Source: Pardosa pseudoannulata
Lineage: Eukaryota > Arthropoda > Arachnida > Araneae > Lycosidae
Assembly: GCA_032207245.1 (NCBI GenBank)
Contig: CM063510.1
Span: 46,488,692 to 46,552,691, forward strand
Reading direction: 5' to 3'
DNA length: 64,000 bases
This document shows, in pieces, positions 1 to 15,329 of this stretch. Position 1 is the first letter of the stretch. Every line of letters begins with the position of its first letter. The notes under the pieces were generated by a model. That model saw nothing but the letters and a program-made list of their open reading frames with translations, ran no database searches and was not told the origin of the DNA. Position numbers and translations under genes: made by a program.

Positions 1-2227
1 CAAACGACGCCAAAATACTGTTGCTATTTAACTAATATACTTCATAAAACCATCAAATAACTACAAGATGAGGAAGTAGGTGACAAATCTATATATATAA
101 AAATGAATTTGTGTGTGTCTGTCTGTATGTATGTACTCAATAGACTCAAAAACTATGCATCCAATCGCCGTGAAAATTTGGGAAATGTTTAGGTATATCC
201 CTGGGAAGGTTTTTGTAAATTTTCAACGTTCGAAATTCATTCCTTCCCCCTTTTTCGAGCATTTCATGTCATTATTCCAAGCATTATTTTCCCCGGTTAA
301 ACGCAAACGATTAAGTTTTTAATTTATCGCATCATATCTAAGGGAAAGAAGCAATATTTCTAGCAATGTGACGTCATCCCAAGTAATTGTTTTAAACGCA
401 GTTTTCCACGGTTAAAAGCAGGAGATTAAAATGTTCAATTCATCACATAATAAATAGGCGAAAATGATATTTTTCTATCATTATGACGTCATTCATTTAA
501 ATATTTCATTTATTCATTTCTTATTTTATATTATTTAAAATCGTCTGCTTAGTATCTATTCGATTTGAACTGAAATTTGAGATATAAAGTGATTCACTTT
601 CATTTCTATGTGACGCAAATTATAGCATTTTTATATGAGAACTAATTTTAAATTTAATTCTTGGTTCATTTTTATGTTACAATGAAATGCATATCAACAA
701 TATTCTAAGTACAAAAAGTACAAATTTCAGTGACTCTCATGGCCAAATAAAACCTATCATTTTATATAGTTATCTTCATATTCATATGGTTGTCGATATG
801 AATGTGTGTTTCTGTTTCATACAAAACTATGTGGTTTGTCATAAATTTCCTTAATTTTGGAAAACATTTATTACTACCAACAAAATTAGCACTGTTGCTG
901 TCAAAACCTGTGCTTCCTATTCTATCACGTAATATGGCAAGATCTGTTAACTTTGCTAATCAACGTACAGTAGTAATACAGTAATGCAATTTAGGGTTAA
1001 GCTTATATTTTACAATAAAAAAAGTTTGAGCAAATTTAATATAAGACAAATTCGATTATAAAAACTGAATAATGTTATAATACGCTTATAATAGAAATAT
1101 ATAAACATGCCAATGACTCGAACTGAACTGTGACGAATTTAGAGAGTTATTCACGAAAAATAAATCTTTGTTTAAAAGTAATATATTAAGTTCACCGTAT
1201 ATATTAAGTTCACCGTATAACTCTTTTCAGGGGTGGTGGGAGTGTCCGAAAAGAAAAGCGACAGCTGCCAGAAAATTGGTTTCTAGAATTTGGTGGTAAT
1301 CGCCCTTGAGCGAGCCCATTAAACTAGGATACGGTTATCAGTACGTCACAGGTGGAATCCTCCGAAACCAAATAGGAAATAGTAGCTATAAATATAAGTG
1401 TGCAACCAGCAACATTATTTCGGCGATTACACAAGGAATTAGCCCCTATTATTTGAAAAGCCGGGGCTTACTGAGCAATTAGAAGTTTTAATCGTAGTGT
1501 ATTCGAGGCTCCATTAAAGAAAGCGAAATCCAATGTTGAAGAACTTAAATTTATTGAGGATAAAATTGAAAGATTTTTAAATAAAATCTTTACAAAGCAA
1601 GATCTTTGCATGGAATGCCCAAGAAAAATACATACTTCAATGATTTTTCACACCTAAGTACGAGTGATCACGTGAATTTTTTCCCAAGGGACCTATTGAT
1701 TACTCGGCGTTTTTGGAGAATCAAGAGTGAACTTGGATCATTTAACTTATCTCGAAAACCACTCAGGTAGCAATTTAGTTATTAGAGGAGTGAAATTATT
1801 TTCCTGGGACAGCTAAAAATGTGACCTGTGTACAGAAAACTAGCATTTATTTTAGAGTTAGTTTTGAGAGACGGGTAAAAAGAATTTAAGTGGGTGAACA
1901 CTCCTTTAAATCTGACATTTTACGGCTGGGAATTTGGATATTGAAGAATGAAAAAAAGGAAAAGGGAGAATACTAGACAGATTTTTATGTGTAATAACTT
2001 TTATATCTTTATATATAAAATTATTCGGTCCACTTGTTTGTAATAGGACTCCTTTTAAACTCCTGGACTGTTTTTGATGAAATTTTGTATATGTAATTAA
2101 ACTGATTCGAGAATGGTTTAGATTCCAATTTGATCCGATAAAAAATGTTTTTCTTCATTAAAATTCCAGAATTGTGCACTTATTGTGATTATTATAATAC
2201 CCCTTGAAACCCTTCACTGCCAACATA

Positions 2228-2360
2228 TCTGTGGCACAGTGGTCAGCACAACGGGCCTCAGTACGAGAAGTCCCAGGATTGGATCCCCGTACAGGCGATG
2301 TGGGAATCTCAATTTAATCTAATTACGTTTGTGATGACGGTACACGTGGTGGCGTCAAAT
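2228..2360 (+). repeat. tRNA-derived SINE fragment
   Basis: TGGCACAGTGG fits a Pol III A box. About 35 bases later GGATTGGATCC is a weak B box. The spacing is tRNA-like, but the following sequence does not fold back into an acceptor stem. Confidence 0.5.
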
Positions 2361-2482
2361 ATTTTTAAAATAATTTTTTCCTTACTTTCCCATCAAAACG
2401 GTTCAATTTATAATGTATTTAAAAATATTTTACAGTTTGTGGATTAACGACGTTAAAACGGGACAACGTCTATCTAGTCGTC

Positions 2483-2595
<113 letters not shown>

Positions 2596-2877
2596 AGTAC
2601 AGAACAACTCAACCCTGAGGAAACTACTAGAGAAAAAACAAACTTTTTTGTTTACCTTCGATAGACGTCAGACTGCAACGTGTGCAGACGGCACTTCTCG
2701 CTGACCGCTTTTTGACCTCCAAGACGGGCGTTGATGTTGTGCCAGACGGGCACTGATATCCAGTTATATTTTAATTCTCCCTAGTCACCAATTTTGTATA
2801 TAATGTGTAAATAAGTTAATTAAATAAGTTCATTTTAGTTGAGCCTTTGTATCATTTCTACCGTGGAAATAAATCTC

Positions 2878-3224
<347 letters not shown>

Positions 3225-4409
3225 GTAACAAAATAATCTTCAGTACATTTTTTAAATAATCCTGTTTATGTGCGAACAGACGAACCCACACAATTTTAAA
3301 ACTTTTTTTTTTACTTAGAAATGAAGCATAGGTATTCAGCATAATCTCGAAGTCTACAGCTTTTAAAATTACAATATTTCTTTGATATTCGGGATTCGAG
3401 AAAGTATGAAAAAGTCAAGTAGTGTTAAATTGCAATCTCTAAATTCATACAAAATCGAAATCTGAAATTGAGTAAGAAAGGATTTTTCAAAATTTATCTT
3501 CTAAATGGGCGAAATAATAAAGTGCAGCGATATAACTTTGATTTTGTCAATTCAATAGAAAAAGCTATTAAAAGGTTCATTTTAAGTCATTTTATATATT
3601 GTCTTGGAATTATATAGATTTTTTATATTTTTAAGCAAAGTATGAAATATGCAAAACATTATATACTTTGAATACTCGAGTAGTACACAGGCGCTCTTGA
3701 ACATGCATTAGGCGTCAAAATTAATCGGGTGATGAGTAAATGGAATCATGGAGGGTGATCGAATGTCCAATGAAGTTTGTTGTTTTTCTACGCAGTGCGA
3801 GTAATGCTTATATTACAATACAAATGTTCATGTTGAAATCTCACTGATGTCCACAAAATCCATATGGCGTCCAAATGGCATCCTAGTTGCCAACAGAATA
3901 TCCAGATGAACTTGTGATTTGTTAGGGTAGGCAAAGAAAATAGTATTTTATACTTTGCCAAAAAGTAGTTCAACAATGCTTAACTATACTCCGGGGCCAA
4001 AATATTTTGCATGTACGGCATGTACATAAACAATTTTTAAATTTCTTTTTGTGTTCACTCATTTATCTATTACACATTGCCATATTCCGTAAAACAAATT
4101 TCAGCCTAATTTAAATTTATTAATTTTTTTTAATAATTATTGTTTTATTTTCTTATTATGCTATGTTCTAACTACTCTAAATCATCTAAAACCCCAGCTA
4201 TACAAAATACTTTCTTTTCACTCTTTGCCAGTAGTATATACACAAAAGAAGAAACTGACTGCTTGATTTATCAAACTCCCAGTGAAAACTACTGAAACTA
4301 AACACAAGATATTCGTAATATACTTTCTTATCACGACGTCAAATCTGAAAGAATTAATTGAGTAATGAAGGGACAAAATTCAGGTAACCGATGTCCAGTG
4401 CAATCTTAC

Positions 4410-4539
4410 CTGCCCTGGCTGGACCCGATTTTCGTTGATGCACGTTCCATGACCGCAGAGTTCTTGGTGCGATGCTGCATTGCAATCATCGAGTTGCTCC
4501 GTGCAGTGAATGCCGTACCAATTCGCTGGACAGTCACAC
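4410..4539 (-). CDS. Cubn: Cubilin coding exon 9: end of EGF 2 and start of EGF 3
   Basis: The first base completes the Arg codon split from exon 8, then [12 protein letters not shown] closes EGF 2. [19 protein letters not shown] opens EGF 3, matching human KYDDCEGGSVARCVHGIC. The exon ends in phase 0 (Gln) at gtaaga. It is the last cubilin exon I can identify in the window. Confidence 0.92.
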
Positions 4540-7500
4540 CTGCAATGACGTATGAAGTTCATTATTTGTAATAATAGGTGAATATTTTGGATTTTGTTGT
4601 AGTCGAATTGTCCTTAGAAGTGAATGTCAAGTTTACATGAGAGAAGTTAATGAATTCCATGTCCTTCTCTAACATTCTTCCTACCAACCCCTTTTTTATA
4701 GCCGGAGGTTATCCAAGAAAGAAGCCACCCTTTGGGGAACTTTTGCCCCTTGGCATACAATGATGAGTTGGAGGCGTCATTTATTTCCCGTCCAATTACA
4801 GATTACTATGACGAGTATACCTCGTCAAGAGCAGTTTTCCGAGAACGCCGTGAAGTATAGTGTTAGATTACTCAGTTGCTCAGTCGATTTTGGTTTCTAT
4901 ACAGTACATTCTGGTTTGCAATACAGTATTCAGTGTAGCAGAGATCTAGAACGGCGATTTTTATACTAGACTACACTGGTGTGCAAAAATTAAGGACGTA
5001 GTCGAAAAATTAGCATATCAGCTGAACGAAGAGGCAGAGCGGACAGAAAGACTAATCAGGAGATTAAGTAAGGTGATGTACGGTTGCACATATGCAGATA
5101 TGCAGGTAGACGTAATGGGAGAGTGTCTGAGTTTAATAAAGCATGTTGTCGGTGTAAGATCAGTATTTCTGGCTAAGAGATTGCATGCCGTATAGCAGTT
5201 AAAATCACACCGAGTTGCTGCCTCAGCGAGAAATGGCAAATAATCAATCTATTAGACGACATCTGGATGCTTTTACCCGAGGTCGAATCATTGGGAAGTT
5301 GGAGAAAGGCCGCAGTGAGACAAGTGTGGCTGCAGAGTTCGGAATTGCTCACAGCATCGTTTCACGACTTTGGAGACAATTTCAAACTACAGGAACAGCT
5401 ATCCGGGGGTTTAGTAGTGGTCGTCCACGAGGAACCACACCTGCAGATGACCGGTATATTGCCTTACAGGTCAGAAGAAACAGGCAGCAGACAGCGGGAG
5501 AAATCGCTAGACACACGACACAGGCGACTGGACGACCGATATCACGTTTTACCGTGGCCAGAAGACTGCACGGTGGTGGTCTGTTTGCACGATGCCCTGT
5601 ACGGTGTGTACCTCTAACGCCTGCCCATCGGAGAAGGCGTTCTCTGTGGTGCTGGGAACACCGGAATTGGAGAGACAATGAATGGGGTCGTGTACTCTTT
5701 ACAGATGAGAGCAGATTCAGTCGGAGTAGCGATTCTCATCGCATACTCATCTGGAGAGAGCGGGGAAGCCGCAATCATCCCTCGAACATCACTGAAAGGG
5801 ACAGGTATGGAGGTGACGGTGTTCTCGTTTGGGGAGGCATCATGCTTGGTAGTCGTACAGACCTTCACATCTTCGACGCAGGTTCATTCAACGGGACCCG
5901 TTATTGTAAAGAGATTCTTCTTCCATATGTGCGTCTTTTTAGAGGCGCTATGGGTCCGCAGTTCCTTTACATGGACGACAATGCACCATGTCATCGCACA
6001 GTAGCTACAGAACAGCTCTTAGAGAGTGAGGATATTGAACGTATGGATTGGCCGGCATGATCTCCCGATCTCAATCCCATCGAGCATGTATGGGATTTTT
6101 TAGGCAGACGCTTGGCAGCTCGTACCTTACCACCAGTAACGATTCCGGAGCTTCGATTGGCGCTGCAAGACGAATGGGCAGCAATACCTCAACAACTCAT
6201 TGACACCCTCATTCTCAGCATGGTCAAACGCTGTGAAACATGCCTAGCAGTCAGGGGAGATCATATCCCCTATTAAAGACCGGATGTTTCTTGGATGTTT
6301 CTTGCTGGACACCCATCACAGGGATGTTTCGGCCTTCAGTCGCATTGCGCTCCATGCTACTTTTTCAATAAAGCTTCTTTTTATCCCTCTGATTTCTCTT
6401 TTAGTAAGTGTTGCTGACATTACTCATGTCCTTACGTATTGGGGATTTTACGGTATTAAATGTGTTGATTTGGAAAGCTTTTGTACAAAGTTATATTGAA
6501 AAAACCGTCTCGTCCTTAATTTTTGCACACCAGTGTATATTTGAGTCTGAAAGATCCGATATTATGAAAATTATACTTTTAAAAAACATAAAAGTTTAAG
6601 CATATTAAATTTCAGCTATCGAACCAATAATTATTTCGAACATTTTTTTAAATTTAGGTAAAAAGATGTATTTTAAGGCATCTGTACACCTTCGGAGGTA
6701 ATTTTTTGAAATATCTGAAATTTTTATTTTTACTGTTAATTTTATGATGAAACATAACTTAAAACTATGAAAACTGCAGGTTATATAGTATTTGAATAAT
6801 ATTTTCAGATTTTATAGAGAAAAATAGGGTTAAATTTGCATTACGCAAAACACGAAAACTCCAAATTAAATCATGCTATCACTGCTTTGTAAATTTTATA
6901 ATGTTTCTAATTATATATTTCAGGAAATAGACTACAATCATGGTGATCACAAGTATATTTGTGAAGTTATAGGAACTTGGGTTTAATAACATTGAAAATT
7001 TCTCAAAATTTTCATGCAATTCAAGAATTAAACGGCTGCAAATCCCAAACTAATTAATCTGTAACCACAATTGTAGTCTATTCCCTGATTACATAATTAT
7101 ATAACACACACTTAAAATATCTAAGCATTCGGGCTAAATAATTTTGAGTTATCATGTTTTGCGGTAAGCAAAAGCCCGAAAAAATCAATTTTGAGAAAAA
7201 TGAAAAAACAAATTAAGATATTAGAAAAACTGTATGTAAACATTTGTAATGCCTTAAAATACACCTATTTTTTAAAGCCGACCTTTTTTTCTTTGTAAGA
7301 TAGTGGTTATTTTCTTTCTAGATTCTCGTAATATATTCTTAGGCTTTATTTTGCAAAGAGTAAACTGCTATTTTTAAGTAGGTAATATATGTTAGACCCT
7401 ATGAAAATCACTATAATTCCAAAATGAATAATTATATCATTATTTTATAACTTACTTAATGTTTCAAAGTATATTCTTTATGTAATGGACTTTTATTATT

Positions 7501-9264
7501 GTGATCATAAACATATCTGCGAATATATGGGAATGAGTACAACACCTTACGAAAGTTCCCGAACATTTTATGCGTTCTATGAATTCAACGGCTGAAAATC
7601 ACAATTAGTCTGTAATTAATCTTGATATTAGTCTGTTCCATTTCTACATATTTATGTAAAATACATTTAAAATTCAAAATCCTATGAATTTATTGGGTTA
7701 TGTTATGATGAATGATTAAAATGGACAAAAAACACTATTTTGAGAAAAGTCAGAAAAGTCATTCATTTATGCAAGAATTTCAAAATATGTGTATCTTGAT
7801 ATTAAAAAAACACACCAAATTTATGAACCTTAACCCCTCTTGTTTGAAATTCAATATGTTTTTCTCTTTCTAAGTGCTCTTTAGTACTTTTTTTTTAGTT
7901 TCTGGGTGAAGTGGAGGGTAGCATCATATATTTTACTATGATCGAAGTGGTTATACCACTTCAAAGTTATATGCACATGATCAGAAATGAACTCTATAAT
8001 TAAAACTGATAAAGCAGAAATTAAAAACATTATTAAATTGGATGGAGTCATCATAGTCTGAGGAGCTAGCTAATTGGAATATATTCACGACTGTTGTTGG
8101 ATTGACCGGCTTTGATAAATTTATTGCCTTAAAACTTTGTTTGAGGTGTTCTGAATACAGAATTAGGCATTTTAAAATATTAAAATAAATCTTTTCATTT
8201 GAATTACGTATAAAAATAACAGCAATGTAACTGTAAAATCTCAGAAGCACAAGAAAATTTGACAATGTATCCCCAAATCCATTGCTAGATTCTGATGCTA
8301 AATTCAATAAAGTGCTGTTACTAGATTCTTTAAAAAACAATAATACCTTTAAGTATGGATTATTTGGTCCAATTTTAATAACATTTTAATTATATCAAAA
8401 GATTTTGTTGAAATTGATAAGAGAATAAAAGTTTTCAGGTGACTTCTGGTTCACAAAAGAGCACTTCCGGCATTAAAATTGACTTTGGACTTTCACTAAA
8501 AATGCTATAACTGGTTCTAAATGAGATAGAAGCAAAGTTCAAGCGGTTATGTATAGATAACATATTGGATTTTAATAATATAATAAAATTTAAAAATTGA
8601 TATTTGGGTCAAAATTCATGGTTTAAAGGTGTACAGATGCCTTAAATTAATATGTTTACTATATTCTAAGGCCCATGCAATTGTGAATTAGCCCCACCAT
8701 TACGAATTTTTCCCTATTCTAATGTATATTTATTAATTTGTGTATCATCATTCTGAAACTTTTCAAAATTATACTTTTAAAATATTTAAAAGTTTAAGTA
8801 TATTTAACTTTAGCTCTCAAATATAACTATTTCCAACTCTTTTGATAGTTGAACGAAAGGTGGAATTTTAAAGTAATTTTCCTATTATATTTGAAAGGTC
8901 CCTCCTGACTTGACTCTGAGTATACTTAAAGTACTGTCAGTTCTATGTGAACAGCCGCGATAAAGTCACAACGCGATTCACATTTAACTTTTTTATCTCC
9001 GCGACTCAAGGTAATTACCGTATACGTGGTCTTTCGGCAATTTTATGCCCTCGTTGCACACAGTAGTTAATTATCCTTCTATATTCTACAAGCCTTATCA
9101 GTTTCTTGCCTATAGATCTCACCGACCCAAAAGTGTATCTACTTAAACATTGTTCATTCGTATGTGAAAGAAGCAATAAAGTCGGGACGCGATTTACATT
9201 TAACATACTTATATCCACAACTCAAGGTAATTACCACATACATGGTTTTTTGTCAATTTTATAT

Positions 9265-9363
<99 letters not shown>

Positions 9364-12300
9364 ACTTAGTGAACACTATCGTTGCATAATAGGAACAACG
9401 TTGCATTTTAGAAATAACTTCAAATATGAAGCAGAAATATACATTCATTGGCACTTAAGCTTCACGTGGTAAAAAAGGGAGAAGTGATATATCGCGAGAG
9501 ATAGTATCCTTCCATCGTCAGCATGGTATTTTGGTTTCGAACTCTATGGTCTACTGTTTTGCTACATGAGGGCTAATATCACCTACTGTTTGAATCTGAT
9601 TTCGAACGTGTACTAACATCCATGTCAGCAGCTGAATTTCAACCCTTAAACTTCAGTATTGAACAGCAGCACCCTACGATTTGGGAATCGTTCAGTTCAT
9701 TATCAGTGGATTTAGTTCTCAGGTGTTTAAGATCTAATCAAAAATATACCAACAACTGACGTTACTCGATGAAAACTTTTTACCTGTAAGAGCCTGGAAG
9801 ATTCGTGCAAGTAGCCCCATGTTGGCATCCGAAAGCTGTTCCGGCATAACGAGCACACTCGTTCACATCACTTTCGCAGGTAGGTCCCTGAAATAAGATT
9901 TACAGTGCCATCATAAACTAGATACCAATACAGATCAGCGTTAGTGAAAATTAATTTATTGAATAGTTTTCTTAACGTTTCTAACAATGTCATGCGATAC
10001 CATAAAAATAATATTTAATAATATTCAGCGATATCTATTGTTATTCATAAAAATAAATACCATTCTCTAATATGCAATGATATCTCACGACATTCAGCAG
10101 AACACTCAATACTTCATTAGCTTTATTTGAACAGAAGTGAATCGATTCTGTTTTTCTCCACTTCGCACTAGCAACACAAAGAGTAGGTACTAAGTCTAAA
10201 TGTAATTATTGCTATTCTGCCGAGACAAGAAAAGTACAACTGAACTGCCGTAGGCTTTTGTTTCGAGGAAAAGTGCCAGATTATACAAATTTTAAACGTA
10301 AAGTTTCTAACCAATAAAGAAGCCTGATTTTAAAAAGAAGTGAATGAATTAATTCGCTTGTCAAAATTACCACGTAATGAATTGACCAGAAGAAATATTG
10401 ATAAACATTGCAACGTATCAAAAAAATTATATTCAGGGATATAGGGAAACCAACATTGCTAAATATCAAAAAATGATATTCAAGGATATAGGGGAACCAA
10501 CATTGCTAAATATCAAAAACTGATATTCAAGGATAAAGGGGAACCAACTTTGCTAAATATAAAAAAAAATGATATTCAAGGATATAGGGGAGCCAACATT
10601 GCTAAATATCAAAAAATGATATTCAAGGATATAGGGGAACCAACATTGCTAAATATCAAAAACTGATATTCAAGGATATAGGGGAGCCAACATTGCTAAA
10701 TATCAAAAAATGATATTCAAGGATATAGGGGAACCAACATTGCTAAATATCAAAAACTGATATTCAAGGATAAAGGGGAACCAACTTTGCTAAATATAAA
10801 AAAAAAATGATATTCAAGGATATAGGGGAGCCAACATTGCTAAATATCAAAAAATGATATTCAAGGATATAGGGGAACCAACATTGCTAAATATGAAAAC
10901 AATTATGTTCAAGGATATAAGGGAACCAACATTTCTAAATATCAAAAAATGATATTCAAGGATATGGGGAAATCAACATTGCTAAATATCAAAAAAATGA
11001 TATTCAGAGATAAAGGGGAACCAACATTGCTAAATATAAAAAAAATGATATTCAATGATATAGGGGAGCCAACATTGCTAAATATCAAAAAATGATATTC
11101 AAGGATATAGGGGAATCACCATTGCTAAATATAAAAAAAAATTATATTCAAGGATATAGGGGAGCCAACATTGCTAAATATCAAAAAATGATATTCAAGG
11201 ATATAGGGGAACCAACATTGCTAAATATCAAAAACTGATATTCAAGGGTAAAGGGGAACCAACTTTGCTAAATATAAAAAAAAAATGATATTCAAGGATA
11301 TAGGGGAGCCAACATTGCTAAATATCAAAAAATGATATTCAAGGATATAGGGGAACCAACATTGCTAAATATGAAAACAATTATGTTCAAGGATATGGGG
11401 AAATCAACATTGCTAAATATCAAAAAAATGATATTCAGAGATATCGAGAAATATTAACCAACATAACTAAATACCAAAAAATTATAATCAGGGATACCAT
11501 TTTGGGAGGTTTCCTTTAAATGTAGGCCGATATTATAATTCTAATATTTGCCGATATTTGTGTGCTACCAGGGGATAGAGAAAATCTTCAAAACTGCCTT
11601 TTATAGCTGGCTATGAATATGGCATTAAGTTTTTGGTACGTTGCAGATCTTCAAAATGGGTATAAAAATTCTGTTAATTCTAGTGCTGCCGAACGACGTT
11701 ACAGCTGTACGTCGTACGTTACAAAGCTGTTTTTTATAGCTGATGGGAAAATGAAATTTATTTCTCAATAAGTTGCAGATCTGAAACACGGTAACACAAA
11801 TTACGTTAATTTCAGTGCTGCAAGATGGCAACATTAAAAACCTGTTCTTTAAAGGTTGCTGTAAAAATGACATTAGTTTTTGGGTGCACTTCAAATGTGC
11901 AACACGGGAATACAAAAGGGTAAAATATTTCTTCTTGTACTTTTGCTCTAAATGACTCTTGACTAATAATCAACTGTATTTAAAAAGAATTACAACTCTT
12001 TTACTTGTCTGCGTGGATAATACATTAAATATTAAATTTTGAAACTTAGAATCTGAAGATTTTATTTTTGTCAGCAAAGGCTATTAAAGTACTGAAATAG
12101 TCCATTTCATTACACAGGGTTCAAAACGAACCTTAGTTTTGGTCATACCGGGATTCTAGATTCAAATCGATTGTGATCTTACCTCCCAATTCGTCGGGCA
12201 ATTGCAGACGTATCCGTTGTACGAATCCACGCAACTTCCACCGTTCCTACACGGATTACTGGAACACTCATCTGTAGAAAGCAACTAAAAAGAAAACATG

Positions 12301-15278
12301 GAGTAAATCCCACATCGCTTCCACTTCGGGAGATCACTGCTAAGTTGCAGCAGCAATTTTACAAAAATGTTTTCGGCCGTCTACTTTTACCTGAAAATTA
12401 AGAAACTAGCCCTAATTTGTTTTGCTGCTAAAAGACTGGTTGGTTGCTTGGTTGGTTAAGTATAACGGGTTTTGGTTCGGTTTGATGCGCTACGATCTAC
12501 TCTTTTGTAACACGAGGGCTAATGAGACCGGGACCTGCTGTTTAAAAACTCATTCCGAACGGTTACAAGCATCCATGTCACAGAGGGAACGAACTCGAAC
12601 CGGACCGAGTGGGAAAAATGTTCAGAGGGTTCGAACCCAAGAACTCCGATACCGAAGATCAAAGTTTAACAGCGCAACGTCCTTTTTGCACCAAGCACTA
12701 GGTTGCATAGAATCTCGTTTTTTTAAGCTAATACGACAAGACTCTTAAGAGATAAAAATACTTTAAAACGAACACAGAAAGGGCTAAAAACAGATAACAT
12801 TTTTAAACAATTTATAGAAATATCTACTGCATATAATCTCAAGTCCACGAGAAAGGTAAGTAAAAGGTAAAATGATGAAACATTAGAAATTAAAGGCCAA
12901 AAGCAATAATGTACAATATGTAAAATTAACTATTTAAAACAAAAAAAGTGGTAAAACATGTTATAGAAAAAACGAATACAGTCGAACTCGTTTATAACGA
13001 ACTTGGATTTAACGAGAACTCGGATTTACCGAGGTAAGCGAGAATATTTGGTTGGAACAATGTTAAGTCTATGGAACAGAAGTAGCTTTTAACGAGCAAG
13101 ACCTGGATTAGCGAGCAATATTTTTATGTCTCGCAATCTTTTTTCTCATCTTTCTAGTCTTTCTATCTTTTTTTTCTTTTCCGTGGTTTAATACTTTTGT
13201 AGGAAAAATTCCTCCAGCATTCCAATGTCAATGGGGAGGGTTCACAAATCCGGTGTAATTGAATTTTTTGCCACCAAATTCTACATCTGTTATCCAGCCT
13301 ATGGACCAAGGAGTCATAAGAAGTTTCAAGTGCCACTTCCGTAAGCAATTGATTTTGATGATTCTGACCCGAAGAGATAGAAGTGGAACACCATCAAATA
13401 CCAATGTCAACTTACTGGAAGTGATACGTTTGAGGAACGATGCATGGGAAAATGTCACATCAACATGCTTCATCAAGTGTTTCCATAAGGCTGGATTGGA
13501 GAGCTGTCAAGATGGTCAATCGACTGAGGAAGAAGAGGTTGACAATTTCATACAAGCTGCAAATTTGGAAATGACCAAAGGAGAATTTCAAAACTATGTA
13601 TCCATCGACGACGAACTAATGACCTGAGATGTGCTGACCACCGAAGGTATTGTAGCTGACGTACTAGCGAATTCAGCGGAAAAGCATGACGAAAGCGATG
13701 AGAACACTGATGAATATAAAGAAAGTGAACCACCCCCAACTTGTTCTACGTTGTTGGAGTTCACTGAAAAAATGCAGACCTTTTTGAAGCGAGGGATGTC
13801 AGTGATGATGTTTTCCGGGCGATGAGTCTTCTCCGAAGAACAATAGCAGAGGAAAAAGATAGGGAACTAGTTCAGAGTAAGCTAACAAATTATAATTTTA
13901 AATATGTAGATTAATGAAAAATTAAATGCTTTAGTAAGAATCTTTTCCTTTATTTTTCTTTCTGTTTATTGCTTCTTTCCTTTAAGACTGTAGCACAACT
14001 AGAAATTATTTGCTGGTTGGAGGGGGGGAGGGGTTAATAGGCATTAAATTAAGAAAAGTAATTAATTAATTAATGTAATTAAATTAAGTAAGTATTAATT
14101 AAATTTTAAGTAAACTCAATCATTTGACCTCCCAAGCCCTCCCTCTTCTGGTTTCACGCTTGTCTTAAGGTCACGTTTATTACGAGCACTCGGATTTAAC
14201 GAGTAAATGTTACGGTCCCTTTGTGCTCGTTATAAACGAGTTCGACTGTATTGACCAAAACAAGCCCTTAAAAGGCAGAAAAGGGGAAACTGGATTTGGG
14301 GGTTCATCCAGTAAATATTTTAAGTAAGGATAATGCGTACCAAAGAATGAGGCGTCAACAGACTACAAAAAGCACGTCGGGTTTTGGGTTCGTTTAAAAG
14401 AAGATAAGCATTAGTGAGACGAGCCTGTCCTACACTCAGGCGAATAAGTAAAACTTCATGCTTACGACTAACATTATCCGGGAAAAAGCGAATGACCATA
14501 GTAATGTTGTGAAGTTTATTGCTATCGTTCATATCCCATTAATTCTCCAACATCATATGAAACTGGCTTTTACTTTCACATTCCAAGTCAGAAAGGGGGA
14601 TTTTTTCATAGGCATTAAGGTAATAACATTCTTCTCCACATCATCCGCAAACTCGTTCCCGGGAAACCGCAGATGCGCTGGAACCCAGCAGAACAAAATT
14701 GTGAAACCACGTTTAGGCAGAGAGGTATACGTCTTCTCTATAGCATTTATAATTGAATGCATCTTCTGATCGGAGATCAAAGAATCTAAAACTAAAAGGC
14801 TCAAGAATCCCTTACTTGCAATTGTACTCCGTCATCATTTCACTTCAGCGACCGGAATGAAAAAGTCTTAAACCGAGTTCATTTGCTCCAAAACTTCGAA
14901 AACATGACGGCTTCTTCCACACGTTTAGTTAAATCGAAAATTGTTAGAAAATTGATAATGTGGCAACTTCCAGAGTGACCTAGATGTACTTTTTTAGCCG
15001 AATTCTTAAATTTAACATTCCCGTAGTCTTTTAACGGTGTCAGATACTCTATTTCACAATATAAGAAATCGAGGTTCGATTGAATCATGTGGATCGGATG
15101 ACAGCCACGTAGACAAAGAGTAAAATATGCAAAATAGGATATATATTATAATTATATTCAGGGAAAAACAGAAGCAATTGAGCTCTTGGATTGAGGCTCT
15201 ATCTTCATTACGAAACAGAATCAAAACAGAGAAAATAAATTAGTTACGTTTAGATTACATTCATAATATATTACACAC

Positions 15279-15329
<51 letters not shown>

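Noticed and set aside
3788..3976. Candidate further cubilin exon on the minus strand
   Set aside because: No CxC EGF spacing and no suitable acceptor and donor in the required phase 0.
7981..8340. 119-codon minus-strand ORF inside the TTAA element
   Set aside because: There are no recognisable motifs and the composition is that of AT-rich random sequence. It is noted within the element but not called as a gene.
10425..11450. Regular repeat resembling a CRISPR array
   Set aside because: Units are contiguous with no unique spacers, the genome is eukaryotic, and no cas genes are present.
12272..12295. Inner acceptor (tctacag) for cubilin exon 7
   Set aside because: Using it would leave the reading frame out of phase with exon 6, while the outer acceptor gives an open frame into the EGF domain.
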